Source: Solirubrobacteraceae bacterium
GTDB taxonomy: Bacteria > Actinomycetota > Thermoleophilia > Solirubrobacterales > Solirubrobacteraceae
Length of the DNA: 6,385 nt
Assembly (NCBI GenBank): GCA_030038955.1
Contig: JASHQV010000437.1
Location: 1 to 6,385 of the forward strand
Direction of reading: 5' to 3'
A program made the position numbers and the translations under genes. Under the pieces are notes generated by a model that searched no databases, was not told the DNA's origin, and saw only the letters and a program-made list of their open reading frames with translations. Below, one piece after another: positions 1 to 5,395 of the stretch; position 1 is the first letter of the stretch, and every line of letters begins with the position of its first letter.

Positions 1-1
1 C

Positions 2-127
2 GGCGACCCTGGGCAGCCGGCACGGGTGCTCGCCGATCGCGCCGGCGTCAAGCCCGGGAACCTGGTCACGCTCGCCGATCTCGATGCGTGCCGGACCCTA
101 CCTATACCGGAGGAGGAGACCGTATGA
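2..127 (+). CDS. C-terminal end of an unidentified gene upstream of dhaL (5' partial)
   Basis: An open frame enters from the left edge and ends at TGA 125-127. It encodes about 41 residues, including ADRAGVKPGNLVTLADL, and finishes in an acidic tail, PEEETV. Third codon positions are nearly all G or C, as expected for a real gene in this genome. Its stop overlaps the dhaL start as ATGA (124-127), the classic arrangement for translational coupling, so it is almost certainly the preceding gene of the same operon. I do not recognise the family from this short tail. By context it could be a sugar dehydrogenase, isomerase, aldolase or another step in ketose metabolism, but nothing in the sequence decides this. 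The Shine-Dalgarno of dhaL lies inside its last codons. Confidence 0.72.
   Translation, partial: GDPGQPARVLADRAGVKPGNLVTLADLDACRTLPIPEEETV
111..116 (+). promoter_or_regulatory. Shine-Dalgarno of dhaL
   Basis: AGGAGG, a full match to the anti-Shine-Dalgarno core, lies 7 bases before ATG 124. It fixes the dhaL start at 124 rather than at the in-frame ATG at 88, which has no ribosome binding site and would add a 12-residue extension unlike the family. The site lies inside the coding sequence of the upstream gene. Confidence 0.85.
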
Positions 128-771
128 CCGACACGGCACTGGTCCGCGCCGAGACGACCGTCCGGGTGATCGCCCAGACGGCGCTGGACAACGAGACGTA
201 CTTCTGCGAGCTGGACGCGGTGGTCGGCGATGGGGACTTCGGCTACTCGCTCGCCAGGGGCTTCGAGATCGTCCTCGGCGACTGGGAATCGATGGAGTAC
301 ACCGACATCGCCGGGCTGCTGAAGAAGACGGCGCTGATCCTCAGCAAGCGGATCGGCGGGACGTCGGGGCCGATCTGGGGGACGGCGTTCCTGCGCGCCG
401 GCGGCGCGCTGGGCGACAAGCCCGATCCCACCGGTCCCGACGTGGTCACGGCGCTGCGGGCCGCGATCGAGGGCGTCAAGCAGCGTGGCAACTCGGACGT
501 CGGCAACAAGACGCTGCTGGATGCGCTGATTCCCGCGGTCGATGAATTCGAGGCGGGACTCTCCGAGGGCGCCGGAAAGGCCCTCGAGCGCGCCGCCGCG
601 AAGGCGCGCGATGCCGCGGAAGCGACGAACGGGATGCTGGCCGAGCGTGGACGAGCCGCCTACACCGGTGAGCGCAGCAAAGACTCCGTCGATGCGGGCG
701 CGATCGCGGTCGCGGTGATGTTCGAAGCCGTCAGCAAGACGTGGCAGCAGGACGAGCTCGAGCTCACGTGA
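124..771 (+). CDS. dhaL: Dihydroxyacetone kinase subunit DhaL (nucleotide-binding, DAK2 domain)
   Basis: The 215-residue protein is the usual length for a stand-alone DhaL (E. coli about 210). DhaL is the cytosolic all-helical subunit that holds the nucleotide and two Mg2+ ions and transfers phosphate to the sugar bound on DhaK. The metal-binding signature LDAVVGDGDFG is present, with Asp31, Asp36 and Asp38 matching E. coli Asp30, Asp35 and Asp37. GGTSGP (78-83) forms the nucleotide loop, and a GNKTLLDAL stretch (127-135) corresponds to the family G-x-KT-M/L-x-DAL motif. The C-terminal segment SVDAGAIAVAVMFEA (188-202) replaces the commoner H-x-DPGA form. The start at 124 is supported by AGGAGG at 111-116 and by the ATGA overlap with the preceding gene. 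dhaK follows after 107 bases. In PTS-type systems DhaL keeps its ADP bound and is rephosphorylated by DhaM; in other systems free ATP is used. No dhaM is seen in the window, so which mode applies is unresolved. Family assignment is very secure. Confidence 0.95.
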   Translation: MTDTALVRAETTVRVIAQTALDNETYFCELDAVVGDGDFGYSLARGFEIVLGDWESMEYTDIAGLLKKTALILSKRIGGTSGPIWGTAFLRAGGALGDKPDPTGPDVVTALRAAIEGVKQRGNSDVGNKTLLDALIPAVDEFEAGLSEGAGKALERAAAKARDAAEATNGMLAERGRAAYTGERSKDSVDAGAIAVAVMFEAVSKTWQQDELELT

Positions 772-866
772 TCGAGCGCGGGCTGTAGGGACTCGAGCGC
801 TTCACGGTCGGCGAGCAGGGGTCGGGACGACCTTGACGCGAGCGAGTGGCAACGGAGGTCAATGAG

Positions 867-871
867 AGGAG
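867..871 (+). promoter_or_regulatory. Shine-Dalgarno of dhaK
   Basis: AGGAG (within AGAGGAGAG 865-873) lies 7 bases before GTG 879. It decides the dhaK start: the in-frame GTG at 846 has no purine-rich motif in front of it and would add 11 residues that the family lacks. Starting at 879 gives MKKFVNDP, the typical DhaK N-terminus. Confidence 0.8.
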
Positions 872-878
872 AGATGGC

Positions 879-1874
879 GTGAAGAAGTTCGTGAATGACC
901 CACAGCAGTACGTGCCGGAGATGCTCAAGGGGATCGAGCTCGCCAACCCCGGGAAGCTGCGGTACATACCGGACTACAACCTGATCATGCGCGCCGACGC
1001 GCCGCGAGACGACAAGGTCTCGATCATCCAGGGATCCGGCTCGGGGCACGAGCCCGCGCACGTGATGGCGGTCGGCAAGGGCATGCTCGATGCCGCCTGC
1101 CCCGGCGATGTGTTCGCCGCGCCTCCGTCCGACTACGTGTACGAGACCACGAAGCTGCTCGCCAGCCCGAAGGGCGTGCTGCACATCATCAACAACTACA
1201 CCGGCGACCGCATGGCCTTCGAGATGGGCCGTGAGCTCGCGGAGGCCGAGGACATCAAGATCGCGACGATCATCGTCGACGACGACGTCGCGGTGAAGGA
1301 CTCGACCTACACGGTCGGGCGCCGCGGCGTGGCCGGCAACTTCTTCGTGATCAAGGCAGTCGGCGCGGCCTCGGAGCGAGGCGCCTCGCTCGAGGAGCTG
1401 GTCACGCTCGGGGAGCGCGTCAACTCGGTGACGCGGACGATGGGCATGGCGCTCACCTCCTGCACACCGCCGGCGAAGGGCTCGCCGCTGTTCGAGCTCG
1501 GCGAGGACGAGATGGAGATGGGCGTCGGCATCCACGGCGAGCCAGGCCGGCGCCGTGAGAAGCTCGCGGGCGCCAACGCAATCGTCGACGAGCTGCTCGA
1601 GGCGGTGGTCACCGATCTCCCATACAGCTCCGGCGACGACGTCGCGCTGATGATCAACGGGCTCGGCGGCACACCGATCTCGGAGCTCTACATCCTGTTC
1701 GGTCGTGCGCACCAGCAGCTGGCCGACCGCGGCGTCAACGTGACCCGCAGCTACGTCGGCGAGTACTGCACCTCGCTCGACATGGCCGGCGCTTCGCTGA
1801 CGCTGGTGAGGCTCGACCCGGAGCTGAACGAGCTGCTCGACGCGCCTGCCGAGGTCGCGGTCAGGATCTTCTGA
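879..1874 (+). CDS. dhaK: Dihydroxyacetone kinase subunit DhaK (substrate-binding, DAK1 domain)
   Basis: The 331-residue protein is full length for the shorter DhaK form. DhaK binds a short ketose covalently through a histidine hemiaminal so that DhaL can phosphorylate it. Visible landmarks are the MKKFVNDP start, GSGSGHEPAH (52-61) with His57, NNYTGD (105-110) with Asp110, DDDVAVKDS (134-142), GRRGVAGN (147-154) and GVGIHGEPG (215-223) with His219. His57, Asp110 and His219 correspond to E. coli His56, Asp109 and covalent His218, so catalysis should be intact. Compared with the E. coli protein as I remember it, two substrate-contacting positions differ: Ser80 becomes Ala81 (FAAP) and Lys104 becomes Asn105. 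This hints at a substrate other than dihydroxyacetone, for example a tetrulose, but that is inference. The GTG start is chosen from the ribosome binding site and the N-terminal match. The gene follows dhaL on the same strand and is closed by a hairpin 6 bases after its stop. Confidence 0.94.
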   Translation: MKKFVNDPQQYVPEMLKGIELANPGKLRYIPDYNLIMRADAPRDDKVSIIQGSGSGHEPAHVMAVGKGMLDAACPGDVFAAPPSDYVYETTKLLASPKGVLHIINNYTGDRMAFEMGRELAEAEDIKIATIIVDDDVAVKDSTYTVGRRGVAGNFFVIKAVGAASERGASLEELVTLGERVNSVTRTMGMALTSCTPPAKGSPLFELGEDEMEMGVGIHGEPGRRREKLAGANAIVDELLEAVVTDLPYSSGDDVALMINGLGGTPISELYILFGRAHQQLADRGVNVTRSYVGEYCTSLDMAGASLTLVRLDPELNELLDAPAEVAVRIF

Positions 1875-1876
1875 TC

Positions 1877-1918
1877 GGTGGCGGGTCGTCACGGGCCCAG
1901 CCCGTGACGACCCGCACC
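1877..1918. terminator. Hairpin between convergent dhaK and cupin genes, probable bidirectional terminator
   Basis: A perfect 15-bp inverted repeat (arms 1881-1895 and 1901-1915) encloses a 5-base loop. It extends by three more pairs (1877-1879 with 1916-1918) past a single bulged G at 1880. It begins right after the dhaK stop and ends 15 bases before the cupin gene's stop, so it can serve both converging transcripts. There is no T-tract on either side. Stem-only terminators are often proposed in high-GC actinobacteria, but termination here is inferred. Confidence 0.8.
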
Positions 1919-1932
1919 CGGCGCACGCACGG

Positions 1933-2436
1933 TCACGCCGGAATGCCGGGCGGACCAATGATCTCGATGCCGTAGCCGGCGGCGATCCGCGTCAGGCGCT
2001 CCACGTCCGGGGGCGCACTCGTGGGCGGTGGGATCTGGCGGCGCTCGGCGGGCATGCCGACCTCGCGCACGAACGCATCGAAACCGGCGGGCTCGGTGAC
2101 GAGTAGGAAGTGGGCCTCGTCCGAGCTGACCGAGAACGTGTGCGGGATCGAGCGCGGCCCGTACACGAATGTGCCGGCGTCGGCGACGATCAGGTCGCCG
2201 TCGACCCAGAACGTCAGCTGTCCCTCGAGCACGTAGAACCACTCGTCCTCACGGCGATGGATGTGCAGCGGGGAACCCGCGCCGCGAGGCGCCCGGTGCT
2301 CGAGCACCGCCACGCGCCCGCCGGTGCTGACCGTGTCGGCCTTAGCGATCACGAGCGCGCCGAGGAACCAGGTCGCTTCACCCTCTTGGGGGCCGTGGGC
2401 GATCGGACGGATCGCCGGTTGCGTGTCGCTGGTCAT
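1933..2436 (-). CDS. Cupin-domain protein, quercetin-dioxygenase-like fold, function unknown
   Basis: A 167-residue single-domain cupin. Motif 1 reads SPLHIHRREDEWFYVLEGQ (55-73), with His58, His60 and Glu65 as the expected metal ligands. Motif 2 is GTFVYGPRSIPHTF (88-101), with His99 as the fourth ligand. All four are present, so a metal-binding beta-barrel is likely. The C-terminal 50 residues (PAERRQIPPPTSAPPDVERL and onward) resemble the tail of small actinobacterial cupins annotated as quercetin 2,3-dioxygenase-like. Such cupins may be dioxygenases, isomerases or binding proteins, and the substrate cannot be read from sequence. The start is ATG 2434-2436, five bases after an AAGGGAG; the frame is open further upstream but that extension looks non-coding. 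The gene is divergent from the LuxR-type regulator, which is a candidate controller of it, and it converges on dhaK. Confidence 0.88.
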   Translation of the reverse strand: MTSDTQPAIRPIAHGPQEGEATWFLGALVIAKADTVSTGGRVAVLEHRAPRGAGSPLHIHRREDEWFYVLEGQLTFWVDGDLIVADAGTFVYGPRSIPHTFSVSSDEAHFLLVTEPAGFDAFVREVGMPAERRQIPPPTSAPPDVERLTRIAAGYGIEIIGPPGIPA

Positions 2437-2441
2437 GTGAG

Positions 2442-2448
2442 CTCCCTT
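2442..2448 (-). promoter_or_regulatory. Shine-Dalgarno of the cupin gene
   Basis: On the minus strand AAGGGAG lies 5 bases before ATG 2436. It supports the short 167-residue product over an in-frame extension running back to about 2685, which would overlap the start of the divergent regulator gene. Confidence 0.7.
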
Positions 2449-2500
2449 CGATTGCCTTGGTCGGGACTGCAGGCTTGCGCGCTCCCGCCGCGGCCACCAT

Positions 2501-2523
2501 CCCCCACGCCGGGGGTCTTTTCT
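2501..2523 (+). terminator. Possible small intrinsic terminator upstream of the LuxR-type regulator
   Basis: A CCCCC-ACGCC-GGGGG hairpin (2501-2515, 5-bp stem, 5-base loop) is followed at once by TCTTTTCT (2516-2523), the most T-rich run in this intergenic region. Read on the plus strand it has the form of a weak factor-independent terminator. There it would stop transcription running antisense through the cupin gene before it reaches the regulator. The stem is short and the sequence could instead be promoter spacer, so this is tentative. Confidence 0.3.
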
Positions 2524-2529
2524 GCCTGC

Positions 2530-2535
2530 GACAAT
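2530..2535 (+). promoter_or_regulatory. Candidate -10 element for a leaderless LuxR-regulator mRNA
   Basis: GACAAT lies 6 bases before GTG 2542, close to the actinobacterial -10 form TAnnnT (first base off). The distance would place the transcription start at or next to the start codon, and no Shine-Dalgarno is present. No good -35 is seen. Tentative. Confidence 0.4.
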
Positions 2536-2541
2536 TGCCGG

Positions 2542-3696
2542 GTGTCGCCGGGGACATGGTCGGACGAGAGGATCACGGCGGAGCTCGAGTGGCTCGCGTC
2601 CCGGGCGCTGCCACGCGAGCAACTGTTCGCCGAGCTCGGTCCGCGCCTGCGCCGCGGGATTCAGAATGACGCCTGCTGCTGGCACACGCTCGATCCTTCC
2701 ACCGGGCTGATCACTTCCGGCGCGCCGGTCGAACTGATCACCGAGGGAGTGTTCACGGCGGCCGGCGCTGCCGCGGCGGGCGCCCTGCTCGTGCGCAGCG
2801 AGTACTTCACGCCGGACGTCAACGGCTTCGCCGAGCTAGCCAGCCGGCGGGTGCCGGTTGGGCGGCTTGACCTCGCGACGCGCGGTCGGCTTGCACGCAG
2901 CCCGCGCTTCCGTGAGCTCCTCGCGCCGGCCGGGATTCCGCACGAGCTGCGTGCTGCGTTCGTGATCCGCGGGCGGCCGTGGGGGGCCGTGCACATCGCT
3001 CGCCGCGAGCACCGCGCGCCGTTCAGCGAGAGCGACGCGAGGACGCTGGCGCGCGTCCTCGCGCCGATCGCACGAGCGATCCGCAGCTCGCTGCGCGCCG
3101 ATGCCGCACGGACCGGCACCGGCCCGGATGCGCCGGGCATGATCTTGCTGGGCGCGGACGATGCCGTCGAACTCGTGACGCCGCCCACACGCGAGCTGAT
3201 CGCGGAGCTGTCGGGCGAGGGCGGCGATGCACCCGAGCGTCCGCCGTTCGCGGTGCTCGGGCTTGCCGCGCACCTGCGCGCCCTCGCCAAGTCCGAAGCA
3301 CGCTCGGTCGTCGTCCCGGGTGCGCGCGGCTGGATCACGCTGCACGGATCGCGCCCGGACGGAGCCTCGAGCGGACGTGTGGCGGTCGTGATCGAGCGGG
3401 CGACAGGGCCGCAGGTCGCGCCGCTGCGGCTCGAGTTGCACGGCGTCACGGCGCGAGAGGCCGAGATCGCACGACTGCTCGCCCGGGGCCTCACCAGCGC
3501 CGAGATCGCCACCACCCTGGTCGTCTCTCCCCACACCGTGCACGATCACGTGCGCAGCCTGTACGAGAAGCTCGGCGTCGGTTCGCGCCAGCAGCTGCTG
3601 GCCAGGCTCTTCCTCGACGAGTATCAGCCGGCGATCGCCGCCGGCGCCCCGCTCGACGCCCATGGCCGCCTCGCTCCGGACGCGTCCGCGCGGTAG
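2542..3696 (+). CDS. LuxR-family transcriptional regulator with N-terminal GAF-type sensor
   Basis: The 384-residue protein has three parts. Residues 20-180 have a GAF-like layout (ACCWHTLDPSTGLITS, then RAAFVIRGRPWGAVHIAR), implying a small-molecule or redox sensor. Residues 197-290 resemble the PAS-like middle domain of this family (PGMILLGADDAVELVTPP; WITLHGS; GRVAVVIERA). Residues 300-358 are a complete LuxR-type helix-turn-helix: GVTAREAEIARLLARGLTSA is followed by EIATTLVVSPHTVHDHVRSL and YEKLGVGSRQQLLARLF. The order matches a common actinobacterial group of single-component regulators that lack a phosphoreceiver domain. The frame stays open far upstream through the antisense of the cupin gene, but that part looks non-coding. 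GTG 2542 is chosen because family-like sequence begins just after it and a -10-like GACAAT lies 6 bases before it, with no Shine-Dalgarno. It is divergent from the cupin gene, which it may control. The ligand and targets are unknown. Confidence 0.9.
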   Translation: MSPGTWSDERITAELEWLASRALPREQLFAELGPRLRRGIQNDACCWHTLDPSTGLITSGAPVELITEGVFTAAGAAAAGALLVRSEYFTPDVNGFAELASRRVPVGRLDLATRGRLARSPRFRELLAPAGIPHELRAAFVIRGRPWGAVHIARREHRAPFSESDARTLARVLAPIARAIRSSLRADAARTGTGPDAPGMILLGADDAVELVTPPTRELIAELSGEGGDAPERPPFAVLGLAAHLRALAKSEARSVVVPGARGWITLHGSRPDGASSGRVAVVIERATGPQVAPLRLELHGVTAREAEIARLLARGLTSAEIATTLVVSPHTVHDHVRSLYEKLGVGSRQQLLARLFLDEYQPAIAAGAPLDAHGRLAPDASAR

Positions 3697-3718
3697 CGCG
3701 AACGGTCACACCGGCACG

Positions 3719-3735
3719 GCCCGCGGTAGGCGGGC
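3719..3735. terminator. Short hairpin between convergent regulator and hydrolase genes
   Basis: GCCCGC (3719-3724) and GCGGGC (3730-3735) form a perfect 6-bp GC stem with a 5-base loop in the 47-base gap between two converging genes. There is no T-tract. It is weaker than the other two convergent hairpins in the window and could be chance in such GC-rich sequence. Confidence 0.4.
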
Positions 3736-3743
3736 GGCCGCAC

Positions 3744-4568
3744 TCAGCCGTTCCGCGCGGCCACCCCGGCGATCAGCCGCGAGAGCTGGCTCCCCTGCCA
3801 GGCGACGGGTGACTTCCCGGGCTGGTCGGTGACGAGTCGCGCCCCCGGGATCGCGGCGGCGTACGCCTCGCCGACCGCCTGCGGGTGCAGCGGATCGGCG
3901 ACGTCGCCGGAGGCGACCACGACGGTCGGCACGTCGATCGCCGCCAGGTCCGCCAGGCCCGGGAACGGACGCGCTCGCGGCACCACCGCGAGCGCGTCCG
4001 CCACCGCGTCGAGATGCTCGTGCTGGCCGAGGCGCTGCCGGATCACCTCGACCACCGTGCCGGCCCAGCGCGGATCGGCGCTGCCCTGCCCGTAGGCACG
4101 CACGAAGCCTTCGATGCCTCCGTCGCGCAGCCCCACCGCGAGCGAGTCCCACCACGCGAGCCGAGCCTTGTCGTCGACGTCCTCCCCGTCGTATGCGGGC
4201 GTTATGACTACCAATCCCACCACCCGCTCGGGTGCCTGCAACGCGTAGGCGAGCGCCGTGTGCGCGCCCATCGAGGCGCCGGCCAGCACCGCCCGCTCGA
4301 CTTCGAGCGCGTCCATCACCGACCCGAGGTCGGCCACGAGCTCGACGTACGTGTACGCGTCTGGCGTGGCAGCCGGCGAGGAGTGACCATGCCCACGGGC
4401 GTCGTAGGCGATCACCCGGTGGCCCGAGCGCTCCAGCGAGCGAGAGCCCATCACCACGTAGCGGCGCGTGGCGGTAAGCCCGTGCAGCAGCACGACCGGG
4501 GCTCCCTGGCCGGACGCCTCGACCGCCAGCTCGGCCCCGCCCGAGGAGATCGTGAGCTGCCGATCCAT
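3744..4568 (-). CDS. Alpha/beta-hydrolase-fold protein lacking the usual catalytic histidine
   Basis: The 274-residue protein has the core of the fold. PVVLLHGLTA (24-33) carries the HG oxyanion motif, AYDARGHGHS (54-63) is the typical strand-4 turn, and AGASMGAH (96-103) is the nucleophile elbow with Ser99. VVVASGDVADPLHP (216-229) supplies candidate acid residues Asp222 or Asp225. Where the family normally has a G-H catalytic histidine after the last strand, this protein reads QPGKSPVAWQGSQLSRLI (249-266), with no histidine. His228 is the only nearby one and is not in the usual place. Either the triad is rearranged or the protein is not a standard hydrolase; I recall similar PG-K/R-SP-x-AWQG tails in other actinobacterial members, so this may define a subgroup. 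There is no signal peptide or membrane segment, so it is probably cytosolic. ATG 4566-4568 has no good Shine-Dalgarno but has a -10-like TACAAA 7 bases upstream. The substrate is unknown. Confidence 0.88.
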   Translation of the reverse strand: MDRQLTISSGGAELAVEASGQGAPVVLLHGLTATRRYVVMGSRSLERSGHRVIAYDARGHGHSSPAATPDAYTYVELVADLGSVMDALEVERAVLAGASMGAHTALAYALQAPERVVGLVVITPAYDGEDVDDKARLAWWDSLAVGLRDGGIEGFVRAYGQGSADPRWAGTVVEVIRQRLGQHEHLDAVADALAVVPRARPFPGLADLAAIDVPTVVVASGDVADPLHPQAVGEAYAAAIPGARLVTDQPGKSPVAWQGSQLSRLIAGVAARNG

Positions 4569-4575
4569 CCCCGTC

Positions 4576-4581
4576 TTTGTA
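4576..4581 (-). promoter_or_regulatory. Candidate -10 element of the hydrolase gene
   Basis: On the minus strand TACAAA lies 7 bases before ATG 4568, and no Shine-Dalgarno sits at normal spacing. It matches TAnnnT except for its last base. The position would give a leaderless mRNA. It faces away from the TACCAT of the thioredoxin-TPR gene in the same 50-bp gap. Tentative. Confidence 0.33.
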
Positions 4582-4605
4582 GAGGATTCGGCGCGGATCG
4601 GCAGC

Positions 4606-4611
4606 TACCAT
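4606..4611 (+). promoter_or_regulatory. Candidate -10 element for a leaderless thioredoxin-TPR mRNA
   Basis: TACCAT is a full match to TAnnnT and ends 7 bases before ATG 4619, so initiation would fall at the start codon. No purine-rich ribosome binding site precedes the ATG. No recognisable -35 is seen 16-19 bases upstream. This is the best of the three leaderless-type promoters in the window. Confidence 0.5.
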
Positions 4612-4618
4612 CAACTGC

Positions 4619-5371
4619 ATGGACGTCACCGAAGTCACGTTCCAGTCCCAGGTCATCGAGCGCTCGCGGCAGCTGCCGGTGGTGGTCGACTTCTGGGCCG
4701 AGTGGTGCCCCCCGTGCCGTCAGCTCGGGCCGGTCCTGGAGCGCGCAGTCGCACAGCGCGCGGGAAAGCTCGAGCTCGCGAAGATCGACGTCGACTCCAA
4801 CCAGGGGCTCGCCCGCAGCTTCGGGATCCAGGGCATCCCCGCGGTCAAGGCGTTCAAGGATGGTGTCGTCGCGTCGGAGTTCGTCGGCGCCCAGCCGCCG
4901 CAGGTCGTCGAGCGCTTCCTCGACTCGCTGCTTCCCTCCGAAGTCGACGCGCTGGTGGCCGCGGGCGACGAGGCGTCGCTACGCCGCGCCGCAGAGCTCG
5001 AGCCGGCCCGCGCCGACGCGGTCGTGCCGCTGGCACGGATCCTGCGCTCCCGCGGCGACGAAGACGAGGCGCTGCGGCTACTCGCCCAGGTTCCCGGAAA
5101 CTTCGCCGCCGACGGTCTCGCTGCCCGGATCAAGCTCGAGCGCGCGTTGGCCGCAGGCGAGCTTCCGGTGGACGGGCTGGAGCAGGCGTTCGCGGCGCTC
5201 GATCGTGGCGATAGCGAAGCCGCACTGGACGGGCTGCTGAATGCGTTGTCCAGCGCTGATGGCGCCAAGGAGGATGTACGCCGGATCGTCGTCGGCATCC
5301 TCGACGAGCTCGGCGTCGAGGATCCGCTGGCGCGGGACGCACGGCGCCGCCTCGCCGCCGCGCTGTACTGA
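4619..5371 (+). CDS. ybbN: Thioredoxin-TPR protein of the YbbN/CnoX co-chaperone type
   Basis: A 250-residue cytosolic protein. Residues 1-105 are a thioredoxin fold: VVVDFWAEWCPPC (21-33) carries the active-site cysteines Cys30 and Cys33, KIDVDSN (55-61) is the central strand, and GIPAVKAFKDG (72-82) contains the cis-proline Pro74. Residues 106-250 are helical and Ala/Leu/Glu-rich, with TPR-like helix pairs around AVVPLARILRSRGDEDEAL and DRGDSEAALDGLLNAL, ending in LARDARRRLAAALY. This thioredoxin plus C-terminal TPR layout is that of YbbN/CnoX, which in E. coli guards client proteins for chaperones under oxidative stress. E. coli CnoX lacks a CxxC pair, whereas this protein keeps WCPPC and should be redox-active; the WCPPC form differs from the classical thioredoxin WCGPC. 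It is somewhat shorter than E. coli YbbN. ATG 4619 is supported by the domain start and a -10-like TACCAT. A plain thioredoxin is excluded by the long tail. Confidence 0.88.
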   Translation: MDVTEVTFQSQVIERSRQLPVVVDFWAEWCPPCRQLGPVLERAVAQRAGKLELAKIDVDSNQGLARSFGIQGIPAVKAFKDGVVASEFVGAQPPQVVERFLDSLLPSEVDALVAAGDEASLRRAAELEPARADAVVPLARILRSRGDEDEALRLLAQVPGNFAADGLAARIKLERALAAGELPVDGLEQAFAALDRGDSEAALDGLLNALSSADGAKEDVRRIVVGILDELGVEDPLARDARRRLAAALY

Positions 5372-5395
5372 CGCGCCCGCCACTCCGCGAGCAGC

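Noticed and set aside
772..800. Direct repeat TCGAGCGC (772-779 and 793-800), spaced 21 bases apart, just after dhaL
   Set aside because: Eight-base GC-rich repeats of the common TCGAGC type occur often here by chance, and there is no supporting operator symmetry.
820..832. Small GGTCG-GGA-CGACC hairpin between dhaL and dhaK, possible attenuator or processing site
   Set aside because: A 5-bp stem with a 3-base loop is easily found by chance in such GC-rich sequence, and it lacks a T-tract or leader peptide.
833..838. TTGACG, a possible -35 for a separate dhaK promoter
   Set aside because: No -10-like hexamer lies 16-19 bases downstream, and dhaK is on the same strand close behind dhaL, so read-through is the simpler explanation.
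660..1958. A 432-codon open frame on the minus strand opposite dhaL and dhaK
   Set aside because: It is Arg/Asp/His/Val-rich with no recognisable domain and lies antisense to two unmistakable genes. Long antisense frames are expected at this GC content.
2110..2541. An N-terminal extension of the LuxR-type regulator, in frame back to 2110
   Set aside because: The extension is antisense to the conserved cupin motifs, looks non-coding and would abolish the divergent intergenic region. GTG 2542 fits the family start.
2437..2685. An N-terminal extension of the cupin protein, in frame back to 2685
   Set aside because: The extra 83 residues are Arg/Pro-rich with no domain and overlap the start of the regulator gene. 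ATG 2436 has a good Shine-Dalgarno.
3706..4656. A second minus-strand frame through the hydrolase region, 316 codons
   Set aside because: Its product is Arg/Gly-rich with no motifs, whereas the 274-codon frame contains the full hydrolase-fold signatures.
3885..5240. A 451-codon plus-strand open frame spanning the hydrolase (antisense) and the thioredoxin-TPR gene (another frame)
   Set aside because: The composition is typical of a GC-frame shadow (RRR/SSS runs), and it overlaps two genes with clear motifs in their own frames.
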